From positions 4,712,001 through 4,776,000 of the forward strand of contig NZ_CP081496.1 in the NCBI RefSeq assembly GCF_019774615.1: a DNA stretch of 64,000 bases, written 5' to 3'. A program made the translations under genes and the position numbers. The notes under the pieces were generated by a model. The model saw only the letters and a list, made by a program, of their open reading frames with translations. It ran no database searches and was not told where the DNA came from. This document shows, piece after piece, positions 1 through 7,054 of the stretch (positions within the stretch are counted from its first letter, which is position 1; each line of letters starts with the position of its first letter). Source of the DNA: Streptomyces sp. BHT-5-2. Lineage in GTDB: Bacteria > Actinomycetota > Actinomycetes > Streptomycetales > Streptomycetaceae.

Positions 1-784
1 GCGCAGCGTCCAGCCGGTAGGCGGGCACCGAGACACTGATCGCGCCGATGACCGAGCCGTCGTGCGCCCGCACCGGCGCGGCGACCGCGCGCAGCCCCAA
101 CTCCAGTTCCTCGACCGCGACCGCGAAGCCCTTCTCGACCACCTCGGCGAGCTGGCCGCGCAGTTCGACCGGGGAGGTCACGGTCCGCTCGGTGAGCCGC
201 GGCAACTTCCTCGCCAGCACGGCGTCCTGGACCGGCCCCGGCTGGTAGGCGAGCAGCGCCTTTCCGCTGGACGTGGCGTGCAGCGGCGTCCGCCGGCCGA
301 GCCAGTTCTGGGCGGTGACCGACGCCGGCCCGCGGGCCTGCATGATGTTGACCGCGGCATCGCTCTCCATCACCGCGATGTTGACCGTCTCGCCCAGTTC
401 GTCGGCGAGCGTCCGGCAGACCGCCGCGCCCTCCTGCGAGATGTCCAGCCGCACCGCCGCGGCGCCGGCCAGCCGCAACACCCCCGCGCCGAGGTAGTAC
501 TTGCCGCGCTCCTGCTCCTGGGCGACCAGTCCGCGGTTCTCCAGCACGCCCAGCAGCCGGAACGCGGTCGACTTGTGCACCCCCAGCTCGTCGGCTATCT
601 CGGTCACCCCGGCCTCGCCGAGTCCGGCGAGGATCTCCAGGACGGTCACCGCGCGGTCCACCGACTGCACCGCGCTCACCGCGCCTCCGGGCGGTCTTCC
701 CGCCACCGTTCGACGCGGCTTCACGTCCGGCCTGCCTGCCGGCTGCTTCTTCGCGTGCGCCTCCGCCTTGGCCGTTTTCGTCAT
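1..784 (-). CDS. IclR-family transcriptional regulator (3' end cut by window edge)
   Basis: The reverse strand reads open from an ATG at 784 to the window edge (261 codons). A Lys/Arg-rich leader of about 35 residues precedes a winged helix-turn-helix (VTEIADELGVHKSTAFRLL, about residues 58-76). An IclR effector domain follows, with LHATSSGKALLAY and GFAVAVEELELGLRAVAAPV, the usual signature stretches of this family. IclR proteins usually control a nearby catabolic operon. This one is divergent from the Rieske ferredoxin/reductase genes at 953, so that pair is its likely target (inference). The extreme C-terminus lies outside the window. The family call is firm; the effector is unknown. Confidence 0.93.
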   Translation of the reverse strand, partial: MTKTAKAEAHAKKQPAGRPDVKPRRTVAGRPPGGAVSAVQSVDRAVTVLEILAGLGEAGVTEIADELGVHKSTAFRLLGVLENRGLVAQEQERGKYYLGAGVLRLAGAAAVRLDISQEGAAVCRTLADELGETVNIAVMESDAAVNIMQARGPASVTAQNWLGRRTPLHATSSGKALLAYQPGPVQDAVLARKLPRLTERTVTSPVELRGQLAEVVEKGFAVAVEELELGLRAVAAPVRAHDGSVIGAISVSVPAYRLDAA

Positions 785-879
785 AGGTCCGTGTCACCAC
801 CCAGCTCGCTGCCACCATCCAGCGGCCCGATCGGGCCGACATTCCCGGAGACCGCTTGACGCGCCGGGCCCCCAACTGG

Positions 880-930
880 ATTCTGTTGCGCATAACGCTC
901 TGTTGTGCGGATTGCGAAACTCGATAGTAC
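880..930 (+). promoter_or_regulatory. Candidate promoter and IclR-binding region
   Basis: The gap between the divergent IclR and Rieske genes holds TTGTGC (903-908), a 16-nt spacer and TAGTAC (925-930), a plausible -35/-10 pair for the ferredoxin gene. Three TTGCG/TTGTGCG-like words (TTGCGCATAACG, TTGTGCGG, TTGCGAAAC) crowd the same stretch and could be the regulator site. This is pattern-based only. Confidence 0.35.
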
Positions 931-952
931 CGAACAGTAATAGGGGGGCCCA

Positions 953-1273
953 GTGATTCCCGTCTGCCATCTCGCTGACCTGCCCGCCGGCGAGTCCGTT
1001 CGCCTCGACACCGCACCTCCGATCGCCGTCTTCAACGCCGACGGAGAGCTGTACGCCATCGACGACACCTGCACCCACCAGGACGCCTCACTCGCGGACG
1101 GCTGGCTGGAGGGGTGTCTGGTCGAATGCCCGCTGCACGCCGCTTCATTCGATCTCCGCACCGGAGCGCCGGTCTGCCTGCCCGCCCGCCGCCCCGTGCG
1201 CACCCACCCCGTCACGGTCGAGGACGGGATGGTCTACGTCCACCTCACGGCCGAGGAAGGGACCGCGGCATGA
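953..1273 (+). CDS. Rieske-type [2Fe-2S] ferredoxin
   Basis: A 106-residue soluble protein with the Rieske pattern CTH (about residues 43-45) and CPLH (about 61-64), which supply the two Cys and two His ligands of a [2Fe-2S] cluster. The length fits a stand-alone Rieske ferredoxin that carries electrons from a reductase to a ring-hydroxylating or demethylating oxygenase. The GTG start at 953 follows the purine-rich stretch TAGGGGGG. Its stop overlaps the start of the reductase gene, so the two are translationally coupled. No terminal oxygenase is visible here; it may lie to the left beyond the IclR gene. Confidence 0.92.
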   Translation: MIPVCHLADLPAGESVRLDTAPPIAVFNADGELYAIDDTCTHQDASLADGWLEGCLVECPLHAASFDLRTGAPVCLPARRPVRTHPVTVEDGMVYVHLTAEEGTAA

Positions 1274-2463
1274 AGTCGGTCACCGTCATCGGAGCCTGTC
1301 TGGCCGGGCTGTACGCCGCACGCGCCCTGCGTGCCCAGGGCTACGACGGCCGCCTCACGCTCGTGGGCGACGAGCCGCACCTGCCCTACGACCGCCCGCC
1401 GCTGTCCAAGGAGTTCCTCACCGACCCGGCCACCGCGGACGGTTCCGCCGACCCGGCCGGCGAGGCCCCGCTCGCCCTCACCGACGCCGAGGAAATCGCC
1501 GGCCTCGACGCGGAATGGCTGCTGGGCACCCGCGCCACCCGACTCGACACCCGCCACCGCGCCGTCCACCTCGACACCGGACGCGTCCTGACCACCGACG
1601 GCATCGTGCTCGCCACCGGAGCCGCCCCGCGCCGGCTCCCCGGCCCCGCACCGGCCGGCTCGTACACCCTGCGCACGCTCGACGACGCCGGCGCCCTGCG
1701 CGCCGACCTGGCCCGCGGTCCGGCCCGGGTCGTGGTGATCGGCGGCGGCTTCATCGGCGCCGAGGTCGCCGCGTCCTGCACCGCCCTCGGCCACCAGGTC
1801 ACCGTCGTCGAGGCCGCACCCCTGCCCCTCGTGCCCCAACTCGGCGAAAAAATGGCCGAGTTGTGTGCCCGGCTGCACGGCGACCACGGCGTCGCCCTGC
1901 TCACCGGCACCGGCGTCCGGGAACTGCGCGCGGACGGCGACGGCCGGGTCACGGCGGTGGAGCTCACCGACGGCCGCCTGCTCACCGCCGACATCGTCGT
2001 CACCGGCATCGGTGTGCGACCGGCCACCGACTGGCTGGCAGGCTCCGGCCTGCCGCTCGCCGACGGGGTCCGCTGCGACGCCGGCTGCACCACCCCGATC
2101 CCCGCCATCGTGGCCGTCGGCGACGTCGCCCAGGTGGCCGGCGCCCGCGCCGAACACTGGACCAGCGCCACCGAACAGGCCGCCACCGCCGTCCACAACC
2201 TCCTCGCCGGCCGCACCGTCCGCACCCACCGGGCACTCCCCTACTTCTGGTCCGACCAGTACGGCGTCCGCATCCAGTTCGCCGGCCACCGCGCGCCCGG
2301 CGACGTCCCGCGCATCGTCGAGGGATCCCCGGACGACCGCAGCTTCCTCGCCCGCTACGAACGCGACGGCCGCACCAGCGCCGTCCTCGCCCTCAACCGC
2401 CCCCGCCCCTTCATGCGCCTGCGCCGCGAACTGGCCCGCCCGTCGCACGCCACCACCGGGTGA
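1270..2463 (+). CDS. FAD-dependent ferredoxin reductase
   Basis: A 397-residue pyridine-nucleotide-disulphide-type oxidoreductase. It has an N-terminal dinucleotide-binding fold (VTVIGACLAGLYAARAL), an internal NAD(P)H site (VVVIGGGFIGAEVAASC, about residues 155-171) and the second FAD motif (AIVAVGDVA, about 278-286). A C-terminal reductase dimerisation domain follows (WSDQYGVRIQFAG). The expected role is electron transfer from NAD(P)H to the Rieske ferredoxin encoded just upstream, whose stop codon it overlaps (ATGA). The first FAD motif has Cys where family members often have Ser or Gly, which should not abolish binding. Substrate specificity of the system cannot be read from these two genes. 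Confidence 0.92.
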   Translation: MKSVTVIGACLAGLYAARALRAQGYDGRLTLVGDEPHLPYDRPPLSKEFLTDPATADGSADPAGEAPLALTDAEEIAGLDAEWLLGTRATRLDTRHRAVHLDTGRVLTTDGIVLATGAAPRRLPGPAPAGSYTLRTLDDAGALRADLARGPARVVVIGGGFIGAEVAASCTALGHQVTVVEAAPLPLVPQLGEKMAELCARLHGDHGVALLTGTGVRELRADGDGRVTAVELTDGRLLTADIVVTGIGVRPATDWLAGSGLPLADGVRCDAGCTTPIPAIVAVGDVAQVAGARAEHWTSATEQAATAVHNLLAGRTVRTHRALPYFWSDQYGVRIQFAGHRAPGDVPRIVEGSPDDRSFLARYERDGRTSAVLALNRPRPFMRLRRELARPSHATTG

Positions 2464-2608
2464 CCGCCCCGCGGCGCCCTCCCCCGCCGCCCGTACGAAG
2501 CCACCACCCAACGCCCCACCGGACGACGGAAAGGACCATGACGGTGGACGGCGGAATCCGGCTCGGCGACCTGGTCGTGGTCACCCTGCCGGCCCGCGCC
2601 GGTCGCCG

Positions 2609-2962
2609 CTACCGCCGGCCGCCGCCCTCCACCACCGCGCCCGGCGGCACCCGCTCACGGAGGACCGCCGCCACGGCGTCCGGGTCGTCAGGGGTGAGGA
2701 ACGGCCGGACACGGCGCCCGAGATCGAGGACGAACGCGGTGGTCTTGGACATCCGCCGAGGGTCCAGGCTCGCCCAGTACCGGGGGTGCCCGGTGCCCCA
2801 GATACGGCCCTGCCCCGTCAGGGCACCCATCTCCACCCGCCGCACCGAGCGGATCGCGGTGTACGGGATCGTCTTGGTGCCCCACGGGAAGTAGTAGCCG
2901 CGGACCCGCAGCGCGTCCGGGGTGCAGGTGATCCAACGGTCCTGGTAGTAGGGGGTCGTCAC
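2609..2962 (-). CDS. Small PH-domain-like protein
   Basis: A 117-residue protein with no membrane segment. The core alternates strands as in bacterial PH-like (bPH) domains: WITCTPDALRVRGYYFPWGTKTIPYTAIRSV is a typical first half, and the C-terminal FLTPDDPDAVAAVLRERV fits the closing helix. Function is unknown; such proteins are common and short in Streptomyces. It is read toward the reductase gene, with 145 nt of unassigned sequence between them. Start chosen at ATG 2962, which follows GGAGGG (2971-2976). Homology to the family is judged by eye. Confidence 0.7.
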   Translation of the reverse strand: MTTPYYQDRWITCTPDALRVRGYYFPWGTKTIPYTAIRSVRRVEMGALTGQGRIWGTGHPRYWASLDPRRMSKTTAFVLDLGRRVRPFLTPDDPDAVAAVLRERVPPGAVVEGGGRR

Positions 2963-3084
2963 GAGCCGCCCTCCCTCCGGTGGTGGTCGACTTCCTTCCG
3001 GATCTGCTCACGTCGAGCATACGGAGCCCGGCCCCGTGGAATATTCGGGGGCCCGGTGGGACGGCGAAGGACATAATCGGCGCC

Positions 3085-3684
3085 ATGACCGCCAACGTTC
3101 CCGAGACCCCCACGCCCGGACGGACCGCCCCTCAAGGCCCCTGGCTGGCACCGGGAGTTGTGGTGATCACCGGCATCCAGGCCGCCGGCAAGTCCACGGT
3201 GGCGCAGGCCCTCGCCGAGCGGCTGCCCCGGTCGGTGCATCTGCGCGGTGACGGCTTCCGGCGCAACATCGTCCGGGGCCAGGTCGGCATGACCCCGGAC
3301 GCGGCGGCGGAGGCCCTCGCACAGCTGCGGTTGCGGCACCGGCTGACGGCCGCCTGCGCGGACGAGTACGCCGCGGCCGGGTTCACCGTGGTCGTACAGG
3401 ACATCCTCCTCGGCGAGCATCTCGCCCGGATGGCCGCCGACGTCTCGACCCGGCCGCTCGCCGTGGTCGCCCTGCTGCCCGATCCTGAGACGGTCGCGGC
3501 GCGCGAGGCGGGCCGGCCCAAGACCGCGTACGGCCCGGACTGGAGCGTGCGCGATCTGGACGCACTGCTGCGCTCGGAGACGCCCAGGGATCTCGGGCTG
3601 TGGCTCGACACCTCACGGCAGACAGTCGAGGAGACGGTGGACACGATCCTCGACCGCGCGTGGACCGAGGGAGCGGTGGCCTGA
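3085..3684 (+). CDS. Small P-loop kinase / phosphotransferase-like ATPase
   Basis: A 199-residue protein with Walker A GIQAAGKST (about residues 29-37). The motif LRGDGFRRNIVRG sits where nucleotide kinases and chloramphenicol phosphotransferase-like enzymes bind substrate. VVVQDILLGEHL resembles a Walker B strand. The C-terminus carries LWLDTSRQTVEETVDTIL, the usual final strand-helix of this group. It probably phosphorylates a small molecule, but the substrate cannot be told. A clear paralogue lies at 11877-12461 with matching motifs, so the window carries two copies of the family. ATG at 3085 chosen because the homologous region starts soon after it. Confidence 0.82.
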   Translation: MTANVPETPTPGRTAPQGPWLAPGVVVITGIQAAGKSTVAQALAERLPRSVHLRGDGFRRNIVRGQVGMTPDAAAEALAQLRLRHRLTAACADEYAAAGFTVVVQDILLGEHLARMAADVSTRPLAVVALLPDPETVAAREAGRPKTAYGPDWSVRDLDALLRSETPRDLGLWLDTSRQTVEETVDTILDRAWTEGAVA

Positions 3685-3736
3685 CGGCACGGCCTCGTTG
3701 CGGGCGCCCTCGTGGTCGCCCGCCGACGCCGCGTCG

Positions 3737-5065
3737 TCACTCCCGCGGCAGATGCCGGGCGAAGAACCTTCGCACCCAACTCCGCACCAGTGGAACGGAT
3801 TCGGCCGGTCCGATCGGCCCGACCAACGCCCGCCGGTCGGCGACGTCCATCAGCCCGGCGGCTTCCAGTTGCGGGGCGATGGCCGCGTAGTCGGTGAACA
3901 CCCAGTGCGCACCCCGGGCGATCTCCCCCCGGCGGACCCGGCCGCCCGAGCGTGCCCGCACCGCCGACCAGGAGCGTTCGCGTTCGTCCCTGCCCGCGAA
4001 GCCCGCGCTGCCGAGCAGCAGCAGCGGCCGGTCCACCCCGTCACGGGCGACGGGGAACAACTTCCCCGGCCGCCCCGGCGCCGGTCCTGGATGGTCGAGA
4101 TAGCCCTCCATATTGACCGCCACCCGGATCCGCCGGTCCTCGTGGAGCGCCTGGGCCGCGGCGGTCCCGCCCGCGGAGTGGCCGTAGACGCCCACCCGCC
4201 GCAGATCCAGCGCCCGGCCGAGACCGGGCGGCAGCGCTCGGCCGACCGCGTCCGGATTGCCACCCGCCGCCAGCACCGCCAACTGCCCGAGGACAAACCG
4301 GAGGTCGGCGGTCCGGGTCTCGATCATGGTGCGGAAGACATCGGCGTCGCTTCGCGGATCGCTGCGGAACACGGTCGTCCGGACCTTCTCCGGCCGCCCC
4401 GGACGCGTCACCGGGAACTCCACCTCGCTGGTGTCGCCGGGGTGATCGAGCGCGACCACCACCGCGCCGTGCCCGGCCAGGTCCTCCGCCAGGCCCGTGC
4501 CCAGAGTGCGCGGGTCGCCGCCGCCCGGGGAGTAGAGGAGCACCGGCGCGGGGACGTCCCTCACGGGCGCGTCGGTGTGTGCGTGGGTCCTGGTGGCCGC
4601 CCAGTTCACGCCACTCGCCGGCAGGTGGTGCACGGCGGCGTCGAGCTGCCCGAAGACCATCGCCGCGGCCTCGGTCATCTGCCGGGCGACCGGGTGACCG
4701 TGCACCGCACGGGCGGGGTAGAAGACGGTGAGCATCAACTCCCTTACGCGGATACGGGGTTCCCAGGGATCGGGTCGGTCCGGATCGACGAGACAGAGCG
4801 TGGTGACGCCGACCGGGTACCGGCCACCGGGTGCCGGCAGGCGGGGCGTCAGGCGGGCCCGTTCCCGCGCCGGCGCGCCGCCCCGCTCCCCCGGCCTGTC
4901 CCGCCCCGGTGCCCGCTCCCGCCCCTGGGCGGCGCCCGGGCCGCCGGCGCCGAGCAGCGCCGCGGCCGCCACCGTCACCGCCGACCTGGCGACCGTCCGC
5001 CGGTCCACCCTGCCACCGGCGCCCACGCCCACGCCCGTACTCTCCCTTGCCGGTCTCCACGACAT
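3737..5065 (-). CDS. Exported alpha/beta hydrolase, PAF-acetylhydrolase/lipase-like
   Basis: A 442-residue protein. The N-terminus has a twin-arginine type signal (DRRTVARSAVTVAAAALL, about residues 20-37), so export by Tat is likely. The catalytic domain has LMLTVFYPAR, PVLLYSPGGG as the oxyanion strand, VVVALDHPG, and the nucleophile elbow VYGHSAGGT. RGAHWVFTDY probably carries the catalytic His. The order matches bacterial platelet-activating-factor acetylhydrolase-like lipases. The reading frame stays open to 5797 upstream, but ATG 5065 has a good ribosome binding site (GAGGGGGAG) and starts just before the signal. It converges on the kinase gene with a 52-nt gap. Confidence 0.88.
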   Translation of the reverse strand: MSWRPARESTGVGVGAGGRVDRRTVARSAVTVAAAALLGAGGPGAAQGRERAPGRDRPGERGGAPARERARLTPRLPAPGGRYPVGVTTLCLVDPDRPDPWEPRIRVRELMLTVFYPARAVHGHPVARQMTEAAAMVFGQLDAAVHHLPASGVNWAATRTHAHTDAPVRDVPAPVLLYSPGGGDPRTLGTGLAEDLAGHGAVVVALDHPGDTSEVEFPVTRPGRPEKVRTTVFRSDPRSDADVFRTMIETRTADLRFVLGQLAVLAAGGNPDAVGRALPPGLGRALDLRRVGVYGHSAGGTAAAQALHEDRRIRVAVNMEGYLDHPGPAPGRPGKLFPVARDGVDRPLLLLGSAGFAGRDERERSWSAVRARSGGRVRRGEIARGAHWVFTDYAAIAPQLEAAGLMDVADRRALVGPIGPAESVPLVRSWVRRFFARHLPRE

Positions 5066-5302
5066 CGCTCCCCCTCGCTTCCCGGCCGCGCCTCCGCGCG
5101 CCGTCAACTCCCGGCGGCCATCGCTCGCTTGCCGCTTCCGTGCCGCGTTCCTGCCGCCCTCCTGCCGCCGCCCTGAGGGCCGGTGGCGGGTCGGCCGTTC
5201 ACCGGCATCGTGGCTGCCGCGGCCGGAAGGCGGCGATCCTTTAGGCTCTGGCCGAAAGGGTGGCGCCGCCGGTGGCGGGGCGACGGGGAGACAGGGGTGG
5301 CA

Positions 5303-6301
5303 GTGATCCGGATCCACTTCACGGCCGCCGACTTCGCCCGGGTCCGGTTCGCACCCCGGCCGGCGCCGCTCCAGGAGCTGAACGTGGCGCTGAGCATGAT
5401 GTTCCGGCGCGACGCCGCGCCGCTCTTCGGCCGGTGGCGGCAGCGCACGCTGCGCGCCCTGCCGCCGGCCGCCCAGCCGTTCGGGGATCTCGTCCCCGGT
5501 CTGCGGGCCCCGAGCTTCCTCGACCAGTTCGGCGACGACCTCGACGAGGCTTTGGAGTCCGTACGGGCCACCCGGCCGCAGCTCGTTCGCTCCGAGGTCG
5601 AGCGGGTATACGCGGGGCAGTTGGCACCGACCCCGGCCTGGCTCCATGACCTCCACCAGGGCGGCACCGCTGCCTGGCGGCTGCTGCGCCGGGCCCAGTA
5701 CGCCGCCTTCGACGCCGTGCTGCGGCCCGTCTGGCCGCTGATCCAGGACCTGCACCATGCGGAGTTCACCCGCCATGCGCTGACCGTCGCCGAACACGGC
5801 CTGGCCGCCGCGCTCGACGGGCTCACCGCCGGCGCCCGACTACGGGGCGATTGCTGGGAGTTCGCGGCCGACGCCGCACTGCGCCGCGATATCGCACTGA
5901 AGGGTCGTGGGGTCGTCCTCGTCCCCACGTTCCACTGGTCGGGGCCGCCGCTCCTCGCCGATCCGCCCGGCGGCCCGCTCCACGTGACCTATCCGGCGGG
6001 GCCGGGGCTCCCGCTTCCGCCCTCTGCGGTCGGCGGTACCGACGAGGCGCTGGCAGCGGTGCTGGGCCGAACCCGTCTGGAGATCCTGCTGCTTCTGGCA
6101 GAGGAGCACACCACCGGCGCACTCGCCCGTCGACTGTGCGTCAGCAATGCCACCGCCTCGACGCACGCCGCGGCGCTGCGCGGGGCCGGGTTGCTCACCA
6201 CGGAGCGTGCCGGCCGGGCGGTGCTGCACCGTCGGACGGCGCTCGGGACCCTGCTCGTCCATCGGGGCCGGACGGCGGGCCCGCGCCCGGCACAGCGGTG
6301 A
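5303..6301 (+). CDS. ArsR-type winged-helix transcriptional regulator, long form
   Basis: A 332-residue protein whose C-terminal quarter is an ArsR-like DNA-binding domain: VLGRTRLEILLLLAEEHTTG, then TGALARRLCVSNATASTHAAALRGAGLL as the HTH (about residues 275-300). The first 220 residues form a helical domain of unknown ligand, starting IRIHFTAADFARVRFAP, as seen in many Streptomyces regulators of this length. Two in-frame GTG codons compete; 5303 is preferred because AGGGG at 5293-5297 lies 5 nt upstream, with 5297 as the alternative. It is divergent from the hydrolase gene at 5065, a possible target. Confidence 0.88.
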   Translation: MIRIHFTAADFARVRFAPRPAPLQELNVALSMMFRRDAAPLFGRWRQRTLRALPPAAQPFGDLVPGLRAPSFLDQFGDDLDEALESVRATRPQLVRSEVERVYAGQLAPTPAWLHDLHQGGTAAWRLLRRAQYAAFDAVLRPVWPLIQDLHHAEFTRHALTVAEHGLAAALDGLTAGARLRGDCWEFAADAALRRDIALKGRGVVLVPTFHWSGPPLLADPPGGPLHVTYPAGPGLPLPPSAVGGTDEALAAVLGRTRLEILLLLAEEHTTGALARRLCVSNATASTHAAALRGAGLLTTERAGRAVLHRRTALGTLLVHRGRTAGPRPAQR

Positions 6302-6340
6302 CCGTGGACGGCCCGGGGGTGATGCCGTCCACGGTCACCG
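6296..6340. terminator. Bidirectional hairpin terminator
   Basis: A perfect 17-bp inverted repeat (arms 6296-6312 and 6324-6340, 11-nt loop) overlaps the stop codon of the ArsR gene and sits directly before the stop of the convergent cold-shock-like gene. Its position between convergent genes argues for termination in both directions. There is no marked T-run, which is usual in Streptomyces. Confidence 0.8.
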
Positions 6341-6345
6341 GACCC

Positions 6346-6522
6346 TCAGCGCAGGGCTGTCACATTGGTGGCCTTCGCCCCGCGCACATCGAAGATGACC
6401 TGCTGGCCGACGTCGGTGGTCTGCGTCTCCATCCCGGAGAACGGCAGCCGCTCTCCGCGCTCGTCGGCGATGATGCCCACACAGTCGCTCTTGTTGAACA
6501 GCACGATGGTTCCCTGTGGCAT
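6346..6522 (-). CDS. Short cold-shock-domain-like protein
   Basis: A 58-residue protein that keeps the first strands of a cold-shock domain: MPQGTIVLFNKSDCVGIIADE aligns with the GTVKWFN...GFI start of CspA-type proteins, and VGQQVIFDVRGAKATNVTAL with the last strands. RNP1 is degenerate and the RNP2 VFVHF segment is replaced by LPF. Nucleic-acid binding is therefore likely weaker or altered; this is a known short variant type in streptomycetes, but function here is inference. ATG 6522 follows GGAGGAAGCG, an excellent ribosome binding site. Confidence 0.8.
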   Translation of the reverse strand: MPQGTIVLFNKSDCVGIIADERGERLPFSGMETQTTDVGQQVIFDVRGAKATNVTALR

Positions 6523-7054
6523 CGCTTCCTCCGTGGACGGACAGATCTCGGCGGCGGGCCGCTCCCGCCGACTGCACTGAGTAGGAAACGTATGACGCAA
6601 CGTGCGGCAAGTGGGAAGAGACCGACGGCCCGTCGGCCACAGGTTGACCGAAAGCCAGCCTTCGGAAATTAGCGTTCGCGATGACGCAAATGACATGCGG
6701 GCGACGCCGTCCCGATGCGTCCCGCCCGGGGGCGCCGGGCACCGACCCCGAGACGGCTCACAGCCGCTCACCGGAACTCCTCCTTCCGTTCTCCCGGCTC
6801 CCTCCCATGGCACGGCGCCGAGCCGGGCCGTCGCCCACGTTTCAGCTTCGAGCCGGGAGCCCCCGCGTGCGTCTCCCGGCACCGCGCGACGAGTTGAGCC
6901 CACGGCGGACCAGGATGCGGGGCCGGGGGCCGACGGGCGGGGACGGAGGCCGGTCCGGTCCGCCGGCAAGCGGTCCGGTCCGGCCCCCTCAGCCCAGGCT
7001 CGTCCCCCTCTCAGCCCAGTCCGTCCCCCTCCCGGTCCAGGCCCGTGCCCCTCC
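6523..7054 (-). other. Non-coding stretch: leader of the cold-shock-like gene and spacer
   Basis: No convincing gene is present. Near the cold-shock-like gene the sequence holds a perfect 7-bp inverted repeat with a 1-nt centre (6622-6636), which could be an operator or a leader hairpin. The region then becomes low-complexity and ends in tandem repeats next to the stop of the ABC-NUDIX gene. Confidence 0.5.
6988..7052. repeat. Three imperfect 21-22 bp tandem repeats
   Basis: Copies begin at 6988, 7010 and 7031, built on CTCAGCCCAGGCTCGTCCCC. They lie 3 nt beyond the stop codon of the ABC-NUDIX gene, in its 3' untranslated region. Possible replication-slippage product; no function is apparent. 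Confidence 0.7.

Noticed and set aside
1234..2511. Long open frames antisense to the ferredoxin reductase and to most other genes
   Set aside because: High GC gives long open antisense frames. Their translations are Gly/Ala/Arg-rich without motifs, while the sense frames show clear families.
2538..2608. ATG after a good GGAAAGG site at 2538, frame running into the antisense of the PH-like gene
   Set aside because: It encodes a short start (MTVDGGIRLGDLVVV) and then Arg/Pro-rich antisense sequence. At most a truncated relic of a gene; not called.
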